Source: Sphingomonadales bacterium
Lineage (GTDB): Bacteria; Pseudomonadota; Alphaproteobacteria; Sphingomonadales; Sphingomonadaceae
Direction of reading: 5' to 3'
DNA length: 14,119 bases
Assembly (NCBI GenBank): GCA_028868335.1
Contig: JAGWUU010000046.1
Location: forward strand, 1-14,119
Part shown: in pieces, positions 7,656-13,688 of the stretch
Position numbering within the stretch: the first letter of the stretch is position 1
Layout of the letters: each line of letters begins with the position of its first letter
The notes under the pieces: generated by a model
Told to the model about the DNA's origin: nothing
Database searches by the model: none
Seen by the model: only the letters and a program-made list of their open reading frames with translations
Made by a program: the position numbers and the translations under genes

Positions 7656-7659
7656 GGAG
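7654..7659 (+). promoter_or_regulatory. Ribosome-binding site fixing the GTG start of the SDR
   Basis: GAGGAG overlaps the sulfatase stop codon and lies 10 bases before the GTG at 7670. It supports this start over the TTG at 7652. Confidence 0.6.
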
Positions 7660-7669
7660 AACGAAGAAC

Positions 7670-8590
7670 GTGCGGATCGTCGTTACCGGAGCCGGAGGAT
7701 TTGTCGGGCGGCAGATCATTTGCCGCCTGCTCGACCGTGGAGACAGCGTGGCGGCGGTCGACACCGTCGGCTCGGGCATTCCGTTCGGCGCCAGCCCCAT
7801 CGTCGGCGACCTGGCCGACCCGGCGATCCGGGCAGCGGCTCTTGCCGGGGGATGCGATGCGATCATCCACCTTGCCACCGTTCCGGGCGGCGCGGCCGAG
7901 GCCGATCCAGCCGCCAGCCGCCGCATCAACGTCGACGCCATGTACGACCTGCTGCTCGAGGCCGGCGCGGCCAATCCCGGCCTGCGGGTGATCTACGCCA
8001 GTTCGATCGCGGTATTCGGCGATCCGCTTCCCGACTCGGTTGACGATTCGACGCCTCTCAGCCCCCGCATGATCTATGGCGGCCACAAGGCGATGATGGA
8101 GGACGCGGTAGCGATGTTCTCCAATCGCGGCGCCATCGACGGCGTCACCGTCCGCCTTCCCGGCATTCTTGCGCGGCCCAAGGGGCCTTCGGGCATGAAG
8201 TCCGCCTTCATGAGCAACCTGTTCCACGCGCTCAAGGCGGGCGAGGCATTCACCTGTCCAGTCTCTGCGGACGGCATGATCTGGGCGGAGTCCGTGAGTC
8301 GCTGCGCCGACAATTTCGTTCACGCCCTCAGCATGGACACCGCCCTTCTCCCATCCACCCGCGCCGTCACCCTTCCCGCCCTGCGCATCCGCATGGGCGA
8401 CCTCGCGAAAGAAGTCGCCCGCCAGTGCGCCGTTTCGCCGGACCTCGTCACCTACCTGCCCGACGCGGATCTTGAGATCGCCTTCGCCGCCCAGCCTCCG
8501 CTGGCCACACCGGCCGCCGAACGCGCGGGATTTGCCCATGACGGCGATCTTGCTACACTGGTCGCCAACGCCCTCGCCACGCTGAGCTAG
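7670..8590 (+). CDS. Extended SDR, NAD-dependent epimerase/dehydratase family, D-erythronate dehydrogenase (DenD)-like
   Basis: A cytoplasmic NAD(P)-dependent oxidoreductase of 306 residues from a GTG start. It has the Rossmann motif TGAGGFVG (6-13), an acidic residue D31 that suggests NAD preference, and HLATVPGGAAEADP (67-80). The catalytic region is YASSIAVFGDPLP (109-121) with Y136-GGH-K140. The segments SSxAVFGxPLPDxVDDxTPLxP and DGVTVRLPGILARP closely resemble DenD-type D-erythronate dehydrogenases as I recall them. Those enzymes oxidise a C4 acid sugar, so this one may oxidise a hydroxy acid or a hydroxyl group freed by the sulfatase. The companions usual for denD catabolism (four-carbon acid sugar kinase, isomerase, aldolase) are absent, so I do not give the name. 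It starts 14 bases after the sulfatase stop, so the two are probably translated together. Confidence 0.8.
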   Translation: MRIVVTGAGGFVGRQIICRLLDRGDSVAAVDTVGSGIPFGASPIVGDLADPAIRAAALAGGCDAIIHLATVPGGAAEADPAASRRINVDAMYDLLLEAGAANPGLRVIYASSIAVFGDPLPDSVDDSTPLSPRMIYGGHKAMMEDAVAMFSNRGAIDGVTVRLPGILARPKGPSGMKSAFMSNLFHALKAGEAFTCPVSADGMIWAESVSRCADNFVHALSMDTALLPSTRAVTLPALRIRMGDLAKEVARQCAVSPDLVTYLPDADLEIAFAAQPPLATPAAERAGFAHDGDLATLVANALATLS

Positions 8591-8593
8591 GGC

Positions 8594-8601
8594 AAGGGGA
8601 G
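8594..8601 (+). promoter_or_regulatory. Ribosome-binding site that decides the LysR start
   Basis: AAGGGGAG ends immediately before the ATG at 8602 and 6 bases before the ATG at 8608. The second spacing is workable and the first is not. Confidence 0.55.
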
Positions 8602-8607
8602 ATGGCG

Positions 8608-9609
8608 ATGCGGTTCGGTCGGCTCGATCTCAACCTGCTGGTGGCGCTTGACGCCTTGTTGACCGAAAAGAGCGTCAGCCTGGCAGCCGACCGGCTGTGT
8701 CTGTCGCAATCGGCAACCTCTTCGGCGCTGGGCCGCCTGCGCGACTATTTCGGCGATGACCTGCTGATGGTGAAGGGCCGCCACATGATCCTCACCGCCC
8801 GGGCCGAGGAGCTGATCGAGCCGGTCCGCGCCGTGCTCGAGCAGATCCGCAGCACCATCGCCATTGCTCCTCCCTTCGATCCTGCCACGGCCGATCGCCA
8901 GATTCGCATCATGGCATCGGACTATACCACGCAGGTCCTGCTGGCCGAGGCGCTGGCGCAACTGGCGATCGACGCGCCCAGCCTGCGCTTCGAAATCCAG
9001 CCGATGAGCACCAACCCGGTCGAGGCGATCGAGCGCGGATTCATCGATTTCCTCATCACCATCGACTTCGCCGTTTCCACCGATCACCCCAGTCAGGTGC
9101 TGTTCGAGGACGACTATGTGGTGGTCGGCGATGCCAACAACCCCGCCATGAAGGGCGAAATGACGCGCGAGCGCTATTTCGAACTCGGCCACGTCGCCGC
9201 CCGCTTCGGCCGGGCGCAGATGCCTGCCTTCGAGGAGTGGTTCACCCGCCGCCAGAAGCAGCAGCGCCGGATCGAGGTGGTCGCGCCGACGTTCCTTTCG
9301 CTGCCCGGACTGGTGCTTGGCACCAACCGCATAGTCACCATGCACCGTCGTCTGGCGCAGCAGGTGGTGGACACCTTTCCGCTGGTCATGCGCGAGCTGC
9401 CGTTCCAGATCCCGCCGATCCGCGAGGTGGTGCAATGGCACCTCACCAATTCGAACGACCGCGCCCTGCGCTGGGTGGTCGAACGGCTTGAAGCCGTCGC
9501 CCAGCATCGCGTGCCCCGGCATGGCAATGTCGTTCCGCTCGACCCCGCAGATGAAGTGGAACGCGACGAGATTGCGGTGCGCTGGCAATCGGACACCGCA
9601 TCGCGCTGA
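8608..9609 (+). CDS. LysR-type transcriptional regulator (NodD-like effector domain)
   Basis: A DNA-binding regulator of 333 residues. The N-terminal winged helix-turn-helix is typical: DLNLLVALDALLTEKSVSLAADRL (7-30) then LSQSATSSALGRLRDYFGDDLL (32-53). The rest is a periplasmic-binding-type effector domain that resembles NodD/PBP2_Nod-like members (VLFEDDYVVVGDANNP). Two ATGs are 6 bases apart, at 8602 and 8608. The AAGGGGAG site (8594-8601) abuts the first and lies 6 bases before the second, so 8608 is chosen. It follows the SDR by 17 bases in the same direction and is the last gene of the unit, so it is probably co-transcribed with its targets rather than divergent from them as is usual. 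It probably senses the substrate or an intermediate of this cluster and may also act at 3122-3263. Confidence 0.9.
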   Translation: MRFGRLDLNLLVALDALLTEKSVSLAADRLCLSQSATSSALGRLRDYFGDDLLMVKGRHMILTARAEELIEPVRAVLEQIRSTIAIAPPFDPATADRQIRIMASDYTTQVLLAEALAQLAIDAPSLRFEIQPMSTNPVEAIERGFIDFLITIDFAVSTDHPSQVLFEDDYVVVGDANNPAMKGEMTRERYFELGHVAARFGRAQMPAFEEWFTRRQKQQRRIEVVAPTFLSLPGLVLGTNRIVTMHRRLAQQVVDTFPLVMRELPFQIPPIREVVQWHLTNSNDRALRWVVERLEAVAQHRVPRHGNVVPLDPADEVERDEIAVRWQSDTASR

Positions 9610-9664
9610 ATTCATTCAGCGTATAAATACCGTAAAATCAATCGGTTATGGAGGCGGCCCCCAG

Positions 9665-9689
9665 CGGACACATCCGGGCAGCGTGTCCG
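9665..9689 (+). terminator. Inverted repeat CGGACAC...GTGTCCG, weak terminator candidate for lysR
   Basis: 7-bp perfect arms (9665-9671 and 9683-9689) around an 11-base loop, followed 14 bases later by five T (9704-9708). The T-run is too far away for a classic intrinsic terminator. The overlapping direct repeat CAGCG...TCCGGG (9662-9678 and 9679-9691) makes the structure ambiguous. Confidence 0.3.
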
Positions 9690-9729
9690 GGTAAAGTTCC
9701 ATCTTTTTCAAAGAGTTGAGCGGAACAAG

Positions 9730-9768
9730 GTGACACTTTTGCGTTTTCAGTGACACCTTTGCGCTTCA
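9730..9768. repeat. Tandem direct repeat GTGACAC(T/C)TTTGCG(T/C)TT-CA, period 20
   Basis: Copy 1 is 9730-9749 and copy 2 is 9750-9768. They differ at two positions and by one T. Tandem GTGACA-TTT-type repeats of about this period are reminiscent of the transposase-binding subrepeats at the ends of some IS21-family elements, from memory. No transposase is present, so this would be a relic. Confidence 0.5.
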
Positions 9769-9779
9769 GCGAATTCGAT

Positions 9780-9824
9780 CTGTCAAAAAGTTGCGGCGCA
9801 AGGACATGCGGCGCAGTCTGACAG
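9780..9824. repeat. Inverted pair CTGTCA/TGACAG enclosing direct repeats TGCGGCGCA
   Basis: CTGTCA (9780-9785) and TGACAG (9819-9824) are inverted relative to each other. Between them TGCGGCGCA occurs twice (9792-9800 and 9807-9815, 15 bases apart). The segment starting TCAAAAAGTTG (9783) also resembles TCAAAGAGTTG at 9708-9718, giving a second, diverged repeat about 75 bases apart. Confidence 0.4.
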
Positions 9825-9852
9825 GTGCGGACCGGGTAGGAAAGTCGGCCGG

Positions 9853-10266
9853 TTACAGACCATCGAAGTGCACGCGGGCTGCTTCGATCGCGGCGCCGTT
9901 GGCCTTGATCCACTCGATCGTCTGGCGCGCCTGCCCCTGCAACGCCAAGCCGAGGCCGGTCAGGCGGTAGGACACCTTGGGCGGAACATCATGGGTAACG
10001 AACCGGGCAACGAAGCCATCGCGCTCCAGCGCCCGCAGCTTGAGCGTCAACACCCGTTGCGAAATCGCCTGTTCGGCGGACAGCGTCGCCAGCACCCGCT
10101 TCAGTTCGGCGTGGCGCCATTCGCCGGTTTCAAGCACCAGCAGGATCAGCGTGGTCCAGCGATCACCAAGCAAGGCCATGACCGAGCGCACCGGCGCATC
10201 GCGGTCGATGCCATGCCGGGCCATTTCGGTCGCCAGCGAAGCGATGCCGTCACGCGGCTCAGGCAT
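9853..10266 (-). CDS. HxlR-family winged-helix transcriptional regulator
   Basis: A dimeric DNA-binding regulator of 137 residues. The family core is clear: APVRSVMALLGDRWTTLILL (24-43), ISQRVLTLKLRALERDGFVAR (68-88) and the wing VPPKVSYRLTGLGLAL (94-109). HxlR proteins often carry a Cys just before the conserved Pro (CPV), used for redox or aldehyde sensing. Here the position is Ala24 and I see no Cys in the whole protein, so thiol sensing is excluded. The frame is open to 10323, but the 19 extra residues are unlike the family, so the ATG at 10266 is chosen (weak Shine-Dalgarno). It is divergent from the SDR operon with 113 bases between them, and probably regulates that operon and itself. 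Confidence 0.88.
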   Translation of the reverse strand: MPEPRDGIASLATEMARHGIDRDAPVRSVMALLGDRWTTLILLVLETGEWRHAELKRVLATLSAEQAISQRVLTLKLRALERDGFVARFVTHDVPPKVSYRLTGLGLALQGQARQTIEWIKANGAAIEAARVHFDGL

Positions 10267-10379
10267 TATCCGAGCCGCGCCGAGAGGGTACAAAAAAGTG
10301 CCGTCTTCCCACCATCGCCGCACTGTTTATGCCGGTGCGCGGCGCAGTCAAATAGTGGCGGCGAAACGGGAGAGCGGAC
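10267..10379. promoter_or_regulatory. Divergent promoter region HxlR / SDR operon with candidate HxlR operator
   Basis: GGTAC-AAAAAA-GTGCC (10287-10302) is an imperfect inverted repeat (one mismatch in 5-bp arms) with an A6 spacer. A larger imperfect pair, CGCCGCAC...GTGCGCGGCG, spans roughly 10315-10343. Both are plausible HxlR sites. GGGAGAG (10368-10374) is the SDR ribosome-binding site. No clear -35/-10 pair was found. Confidence 0.4.
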
Positions 10380-11189
10380 ATGGCAGGCGATGCAATCCGT
10401 CTGGACGGCAAGGTGGCGATCATCACCGGCGGCGCGGGCGGAATCGGCTTTGCGACGGCGCAATTGATGGCCGCGCGCGGAGCGCACGTGGCAATTGCAG
10501 ACATCGCCGCTGAACGCGCCAGGGAACTGGCGGCCAGCTTGCCCGATGCGATCGGCCTGCCGCTCGACCTGTCGGATGAAGCCTCGATCGAGGCGATGAT
10601 CGCGGCGACCGTCGATCACTTCGGGCGGCTCGACATCCTGCACAACAACGCCGCCCTGCTCGGACCGGAGATCGCCCAGGCCGACGGCGATGTCGAACAT
10701 ATGGGCACCGATCTGTGGGACCGCACATACCGGGTCAACGTGCGCGGCACGATGATCGCCTGCCGCGCCGCCCTGCCGCACCTGCGGGCGGCGCGCGGCA
10801 ACATCGTCAACACCGTCAGCAACCTGGCGCTGCAAGGGCACATGATCCAGGCGGCCTATTCATCGTCGAAGGCCGCGATCATCCAGATGACCCGCGCGAT
10901 CGCGGCGAGCCACGGCAAGGCGGGCGTGCGTTGCAACGCGGTGGCCCCCGGCATGACCATGACCCCGGCCCTGCGCGAAGCCTTCCCCCATACCCTTCGC
11001 GAAGCGGTGGAGGATGAAACCCTGCGCGACCAGCTTGGCGATCCCGAAGACATAGCCGAGGCCGTGGCATTCCTTGCCAGCGATGCCGCGCGCAACATCA
11101 CCGGGCAGGTCCTCGTCGCCGACGGCGGCGGTGCCAGCCACGTTCCGGGCATTTCGCGGTTCCGGGCATTCTTTTCGGGAGAGCAGTGA
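10380..11189 (+). CDS. Classical short-chain dehydrogenase/reductase
   Basis: A cytoplasmic NAD(P)-dependent alcohol/ketone oxidoreductase of 269 residues. It has the cofactor motif TGGAGGIG (16-23), Asp41 after the second strand (suggests NAD preference), NNAA (89-92), and the catalytic tetrad N120, S147, Y160 and K164 (YSSSK). The PG motif follows at 190-191, and the C-terminal GQVLVADGGG is typical. The start is supported by GGGAGAG 5 bases upstream. It is the first gene of an operon with the FAD oxidoreductase, whose ATG lies one base after this stop codon. It probably oxidises an alcohol to a ketone, or the reverse, in the same pathway; the substrate is unknown. Confidence 0.92.
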   Translation: MAGDAIRLDGKVAIITGGAGGIGFATAQLMAARGAHVAIADIAAERARELAASLPDAIGLPLDLSDEASIEAMIAATVDHFGRLDILHNNAALLGPEIAQADGDVEHMGTDLWDRTYRVNVRGTMIACRAALPHLRAARGNIVNTVSNLALQGHMIQAAYSSSKAAIIQMTRAIAASHGKAGVRCNAVAPGMTMTPALREAFPHTLREAVEDETLRDQLGDPEDIAEAVAFLASDAARNITGQVLVADGGGASHVPGISRFRAFFSGEQ

Positions 11190-11190
11190 G

Positions 11191-12777
11191 ATGAGCCACT
11201 ATGACATCGTCGTCATGGGCGCCGGGCACAACGGCCTGACCGCCGCCGCCTACATGGCGAAGGCTGGCAAGAAGGTCCTGGTGCTGGAGGCCAAGGGCCA
11301 CTACGGCGGCGGCGTCTCCACCCGCGAGCTGATCCGCCCCGGCTACTGGCACGACGAGCATTCCAACGTCCACATCATGATCCAGGGCAACCCCCTGCTG
11401 CGCGACGACGAACTGGGGCTGCTTTCGAAATTCGGGCTGGAATACATCTATCCCGATCTGGTCCACGTCTCGATCTGGGAGGATGGCACGGTCATCCGTT
11501 CCTACAAGGACCTCGATCGCACCTGCGAGGAGCTGGCCCGCGTCACCAGCGAGAAGGACGCCGACGCCTATCGCCGCTTCGTGGGGATGAGCCAGACCGC
11601 GCTGCCCATGCTGATGAGCGGGCTCTATTCCCCGCCCTTCCCGCTGGGCGCCTTCGTGGCGATGATGGACCAGTCCGACGAAGGGCGCTTCCTGCTCGAC
11701 CTGATGCAGCGCAGCGCGATCGACATCGTCGATGCCTATTTCGACAGCGATCTGCTCAAGGTCCACATCGTCCGCATGGTGACGGAAAACCTGCAAATGC
11801 CCGATGAGCTGGGCACCGGCATGGGCGCGTTCGTCATGCCCGGAATCATCCATACCTTCGGCTGCTCGATGCCCAGGGGCGGGTCGGGGCAACTGAGCCA
11901 CGCTCTGGTCCGCGCGCTGGAGCATTTCGGCGGAGAGGTGCGATTGAACGCGCCGGTCAGGCGGGTTCTGGTTTCATCCGGCCAGGCGGTCGGGCTGGAG
12001 CTGGAGGACGGCGAGCAGATCATGGCGAGAGACGGCGTGATCGGCGCGATCCATCCGCACAAGTTGCGCCAGTTCGTCGGCGAAACCCCCGAGCCCGTGC
12101 TTGAACGGGCGGAACGGGTGACGCAATCGACCTTCTCGATCAACCTCACCCACCTCGCGCTCAAGGAGCGGTTGCAGCTCAAGGTCGGGAACGACTGCAA
12201 CGCGATGATGACCGAGCTGATGGACTTCTACACCATGCGCGACATGTGCCTGGAATATGACAAGCTGCGGCGCGGCGAAGTCAGCTCGCGATTGATCGCC
12301 GGGGGCGACAACACCGTGTTCGATCCCAGCCGCGCACCCGAGGGGGCGGGCGTGTTCTATGGCGTGAACTTCGCGCCCTATCGCCTGTTCAATGGCGGAG
12401 CGGCAGCCTGGGACTCGGTGAAGGAGGAACACGCCGATCGCGCGCTCGCCCAGTACCGCAAATTCTACCGCAACCTTGGCGACGACAACATCCTGGGGCG
12501 CAAGATCTGCTCGCCGCTCGACCACGAGCGCGGCTCGCCCAACTCGATGGTCGAGGGTGATGCCCACGGCTGCGCGCCGTTCTTCTACCAGTCCGCCGGG
12601 CACCGCCCGACCGCCGACCTTGGCAGCTTCCGCGTGCCGGGCGTGGAAGGGCTCTACCTGGTCGGGCCGTTCATGCATCCGGGCGGCGGCGTATTCGGTG
12701 CGGGCCGCGCCGCGGCAATCCAGATGATGGACGATGAAGGCATCGAATACGACAAGGTCTGCGGGAGGGCGGTATGA
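11191..12777 (+). CDS. FAD-dependent oxidoreductase, phytoene-desaturase/PYROXD2-like
   Basis: A flavoprotein of 528 residues from the chosen start. It has the N-terminal FAD fold DIVVMGAGHNGLTAAAYMAKAG (5-26), Glu33 at the end of the second strand (ribose binding), then GGGVSTREL. The C-terminal motif YLVGPFMHPGGGVFGAGRAAA (about 489-509) is the family signature that closes the FAD site. The fold is that of CrtI-type desaturases. The GHNGL motif and a C-terminus with PGGG groups it with PYROXD2-like dehydrogenases, not carotenoid enzymes, and no carotenoid gene is nearby. The frame is open from 11074, but the first 39 residues would overlap the SDR. GGGAGAG 7 bases before the ATG at 11191 and the one-base gap to the SDR stop decide the start. 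The substrate is unknown. It probably desaturates or oxidises the SDR product. Confidence 0.88.
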   Translation: MSHYDIVVMGAGHNGLTAAAYMAKAGKKVLVLEAKGHYGGGVSTRELIRPGYWHDEHSNVHIMIQGNPLLRDDELGLLSKFGLEYIYPDLVHVSIWEDGTVIRSYKDLDRTCEELARVTSEKDADAYRRFVGMSQTALPMLMSGLYSPPFPLGAFVAMMDQSDEGRFLLDLMQRSAIDIVDAYFDSDLLKVHIVRMVTENLQMPDELGTGMGAFVMPGIIHTFGCSMPRGGSGQLSHALVRALEHFGGEVRLNAPVRRVLVSSGQAVGLELEDGEQIMARDGVIGAIHPHKLRQFVGETPEPVLERAERVTQSTFSINLTHLALKERLQLKVGNDCNAMMTELMDFYTMRDMCLEYDKLRRGEVSSRLIAGGDNTVFDPSRAPEGAGVFYGVNFAPYRLFNGGAAAWDSVKEEHADRALAQYRKFYRNLGDDNILGRKICSPLDHERGSPNSMVEGDAHGCAPFFYQSAGHRPTADLGSFRVPGVEGLYLVGPFMHPGGGVFGAGRAAAIQMMDDEGIEYDKVCGRAV

Positions 12778-13022
12778 ACGAGCCAGTGATGAGGAACCGG
12801 AAGGCCAACGTGCCGGTGGCGACGATCGTGGACGCCAATGACCGCGAACTGATGGCGATTCGCACGATCCAGCGCGACGGCAACGAGCTGGTGATCCGCG
12901 GCAAGATCTTCGGCGCCATGCCGATGGTCGCCAAGCTGACCCCGGCCGAGGCCCGCGCCGCGCTCAAGCTGCTGGATTTCCGCACGATCCTGTTCCTGGC
13001 GACGATGCTGTTCCGACGCTGA
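12774..13022 (+). CDS. Conserved-looking small protein of unknown function (82 residues)
   Basis: I do not recognise this family. Its ATG overlaps the oxidoreductase stop (ATGA, 12774-12777), so translation is coupled. The start is polar (MNEPVMRNRKANV), the middle looks like a small folded domain (ATIVDANDRELMAIRTIQRDG, then ELVIRGKIFGAMPMVAKL), and a helix TPAEARAALKLL follows. The C-terminus LLDFRTILFLATMLFRR is hydrophobic and ends in two Arg, suggesting membrane association at the inner face. It may be an accessory subunit of, or membrane tether for, the SDR/FAD oxidoreductase pair. The coding assignment rests on coupling, length and protein-like composition. The function is open. Confidence 0.7.
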   Translation: MNEPVMRNRKANVPVATIVDANDRELMAIRTIQRDGNELVIRGKIFGAMPMVAKLTPAEARAALKLLDFRTILFLATMLFRR

Positions 13023-13030
13023 TACGTATC
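13021..13030. promoter_or_regulatory. Perfect 10-bp palindrome GATACGTATC overlapping the stop codon
   Basis: It begins at the second base of the TGA of the small protein gene and lies 4 bases before the larger palindrome. It may be part of the same regulatory region or chance. Confidence 0.25.
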
Positions 13031-13034
13031 GTTA

Positions 13035-13048
13035 CAAGATATATCTTG
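13035..13048. promoter_or_regulatory. Perfect palindrome CAAGATATATCTTG, candidate PadR operator
   Basis: A 14-bp perfect palindrome with an AT-rich centre, 58 bases before the padR-like start at 13107, in the only gap between the SDR operon and padR. PadR-family repressors bind AT-rich palindromes and often repress their own genes. The location fits autoregulation. The palindrome must overlap or adjoin the promoter, but I cannot fix the -10 box. Confidence 0.6.
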
Positions 13049-13091
13049 AAATAGTAAGAAAGAGTGCTATCTCCCGAGCATGCACATTGCG

Positions 13092-13097
13092 AAGGAG
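13092..13097 (+). promoter_or_regulatory. Ribosome-binding site fixing the PadR start
   Basis: AAGGAG is 9 bases before the ATG at 13107. The earlier in-frame ATG at 13080 has no such site and would place this one inside the gene. Confidence 0.6.
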
Positions 13098-13106
13098 TTT
13101 AAACGC

Positions 13107-13688
13107 ATGCATTTTCACAAACGAGTCCGCGGCTGTGGCCCGGCTCCCCGGATGTTCTTCCGGCACGGCTTTGGCCATTCACACGGCAAGTTCGCCGGTG
13201 GTGGTGGCGGCGGTGGCCGACGCGGCAAGCGATTTGCCGGCGAGGAGCTGCGCCTGATGGTGCTGGGCCTGCTTGCCGACGAAGCACCGCAGCACGGCTA
13301 CCAATTGATCCGCAGCTTCGCCGACAAGAGCAACCAGGCCTATAGCCCCAGCCCCGGCGTGCTCTATCCGCTGCTTACCCTGCTGGCCGACATGGGCCTG
13401 GTGGAGGAAGCCGCCGTCGAGGGCGGCGCCCGCCGCTCCTATGCCCTGACCGATGCAGGACGCGCCGAAGTCGAAGCGAAGAAGGCCGAGATCGACGCCG
13501 CCTTCGCCCGGCTTGCCGCCATGGCCGACGAGGCCAGGCGCACCGACGCCGCCCCGGTTCGCCGGGCGATGATGAACCTGCGCACCGCCGCGATCCAGCG
13601 CCTCACCCGCGAGGGCGGCGACGACGAAACCGCTTTCGCCGTAGCCGCGATCCTCGACGAGGCGGCGCAAAGGATCGAAAGGCTGTGA
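13107..13688 (+). CDS. PadR-family regulator with His/Cys/Gly-rich metal-binding-like N-terminus (YqjI-like)
   Basis: A repressor of 193 residues. Residues 1-42 are unusual: His2, His4, Cys10, His20, His24 and His26, followed by a run of seven Gly (31-37) and RRGKR. The PadR winged-helix starts at about 45, with ELRLMVLGLLADEAPQHGYQLI (47-68), SPGVLYPLLTLLADMGLVE (82-100) and SYALTDAGRAEV (111-122). A C-terminal helical dimerisation domain follows. This arrangement resembles E. coli YqjI, a nickel-binding PadR protein with a His/Gly-rich N-terminus that controls the ferric-siderophore reductase gene yqjH. Metal sensing here is inference. A palindromic candidate operator lies upstream (13035-13048). 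The downstream DUF2218 gene overlaps its stop by GTGA. Confidence 0.88.
   Translation: MHFHKRVRGCGPAPRMFFRHGFGHSHGKFAGGGGGGGRRGKRFAGEELRLMVLGLLADEAPQHGYQLIRSFADKSNQAYSPSPGVLYPLLTLLADMGLVEEAAVEGGARRSYALTDAGRAEVEAKKAEIDAAFARLAAMADEARRTDAAPVRRAMMNLRTAAIQRLTREGGDDETAFAVAAILDEAAQRIERL

Larger units (their letters stand above)
9610..9852. other. Repeat-dense convergent intergenic region
   Basis: These 243 bases lie between the 3' ends of the LysR gene (plus) and the HxlR gene (minus). No gene is visible in either strand. Promoters or operators for the neighbours are not expected here. The sequence is locally AT-richer than its surroundings and holds several direct and inverted repeats, listed separately. 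This composition suggests a remnant of inserted DNA or a complex two-way transcription end. Confidence 0.55.

Noticed and set aside
8587..9615. A 342-residue minus-strand frame opposite the LysR gene
   Set aside because: Antisense shadow, His/Gln/Gly-rich, without a recognisable domain.
11191..12777. Carotenoid biosynthesis (crtI) assignment for the FAD oxidoreductase
   Set aside because: The fold is shared, but the GHNGL/PGGG motifs fit PYROXD2-like proteins better. No crtB, crtE or crtY lies nearby, and the partner is an SDR.
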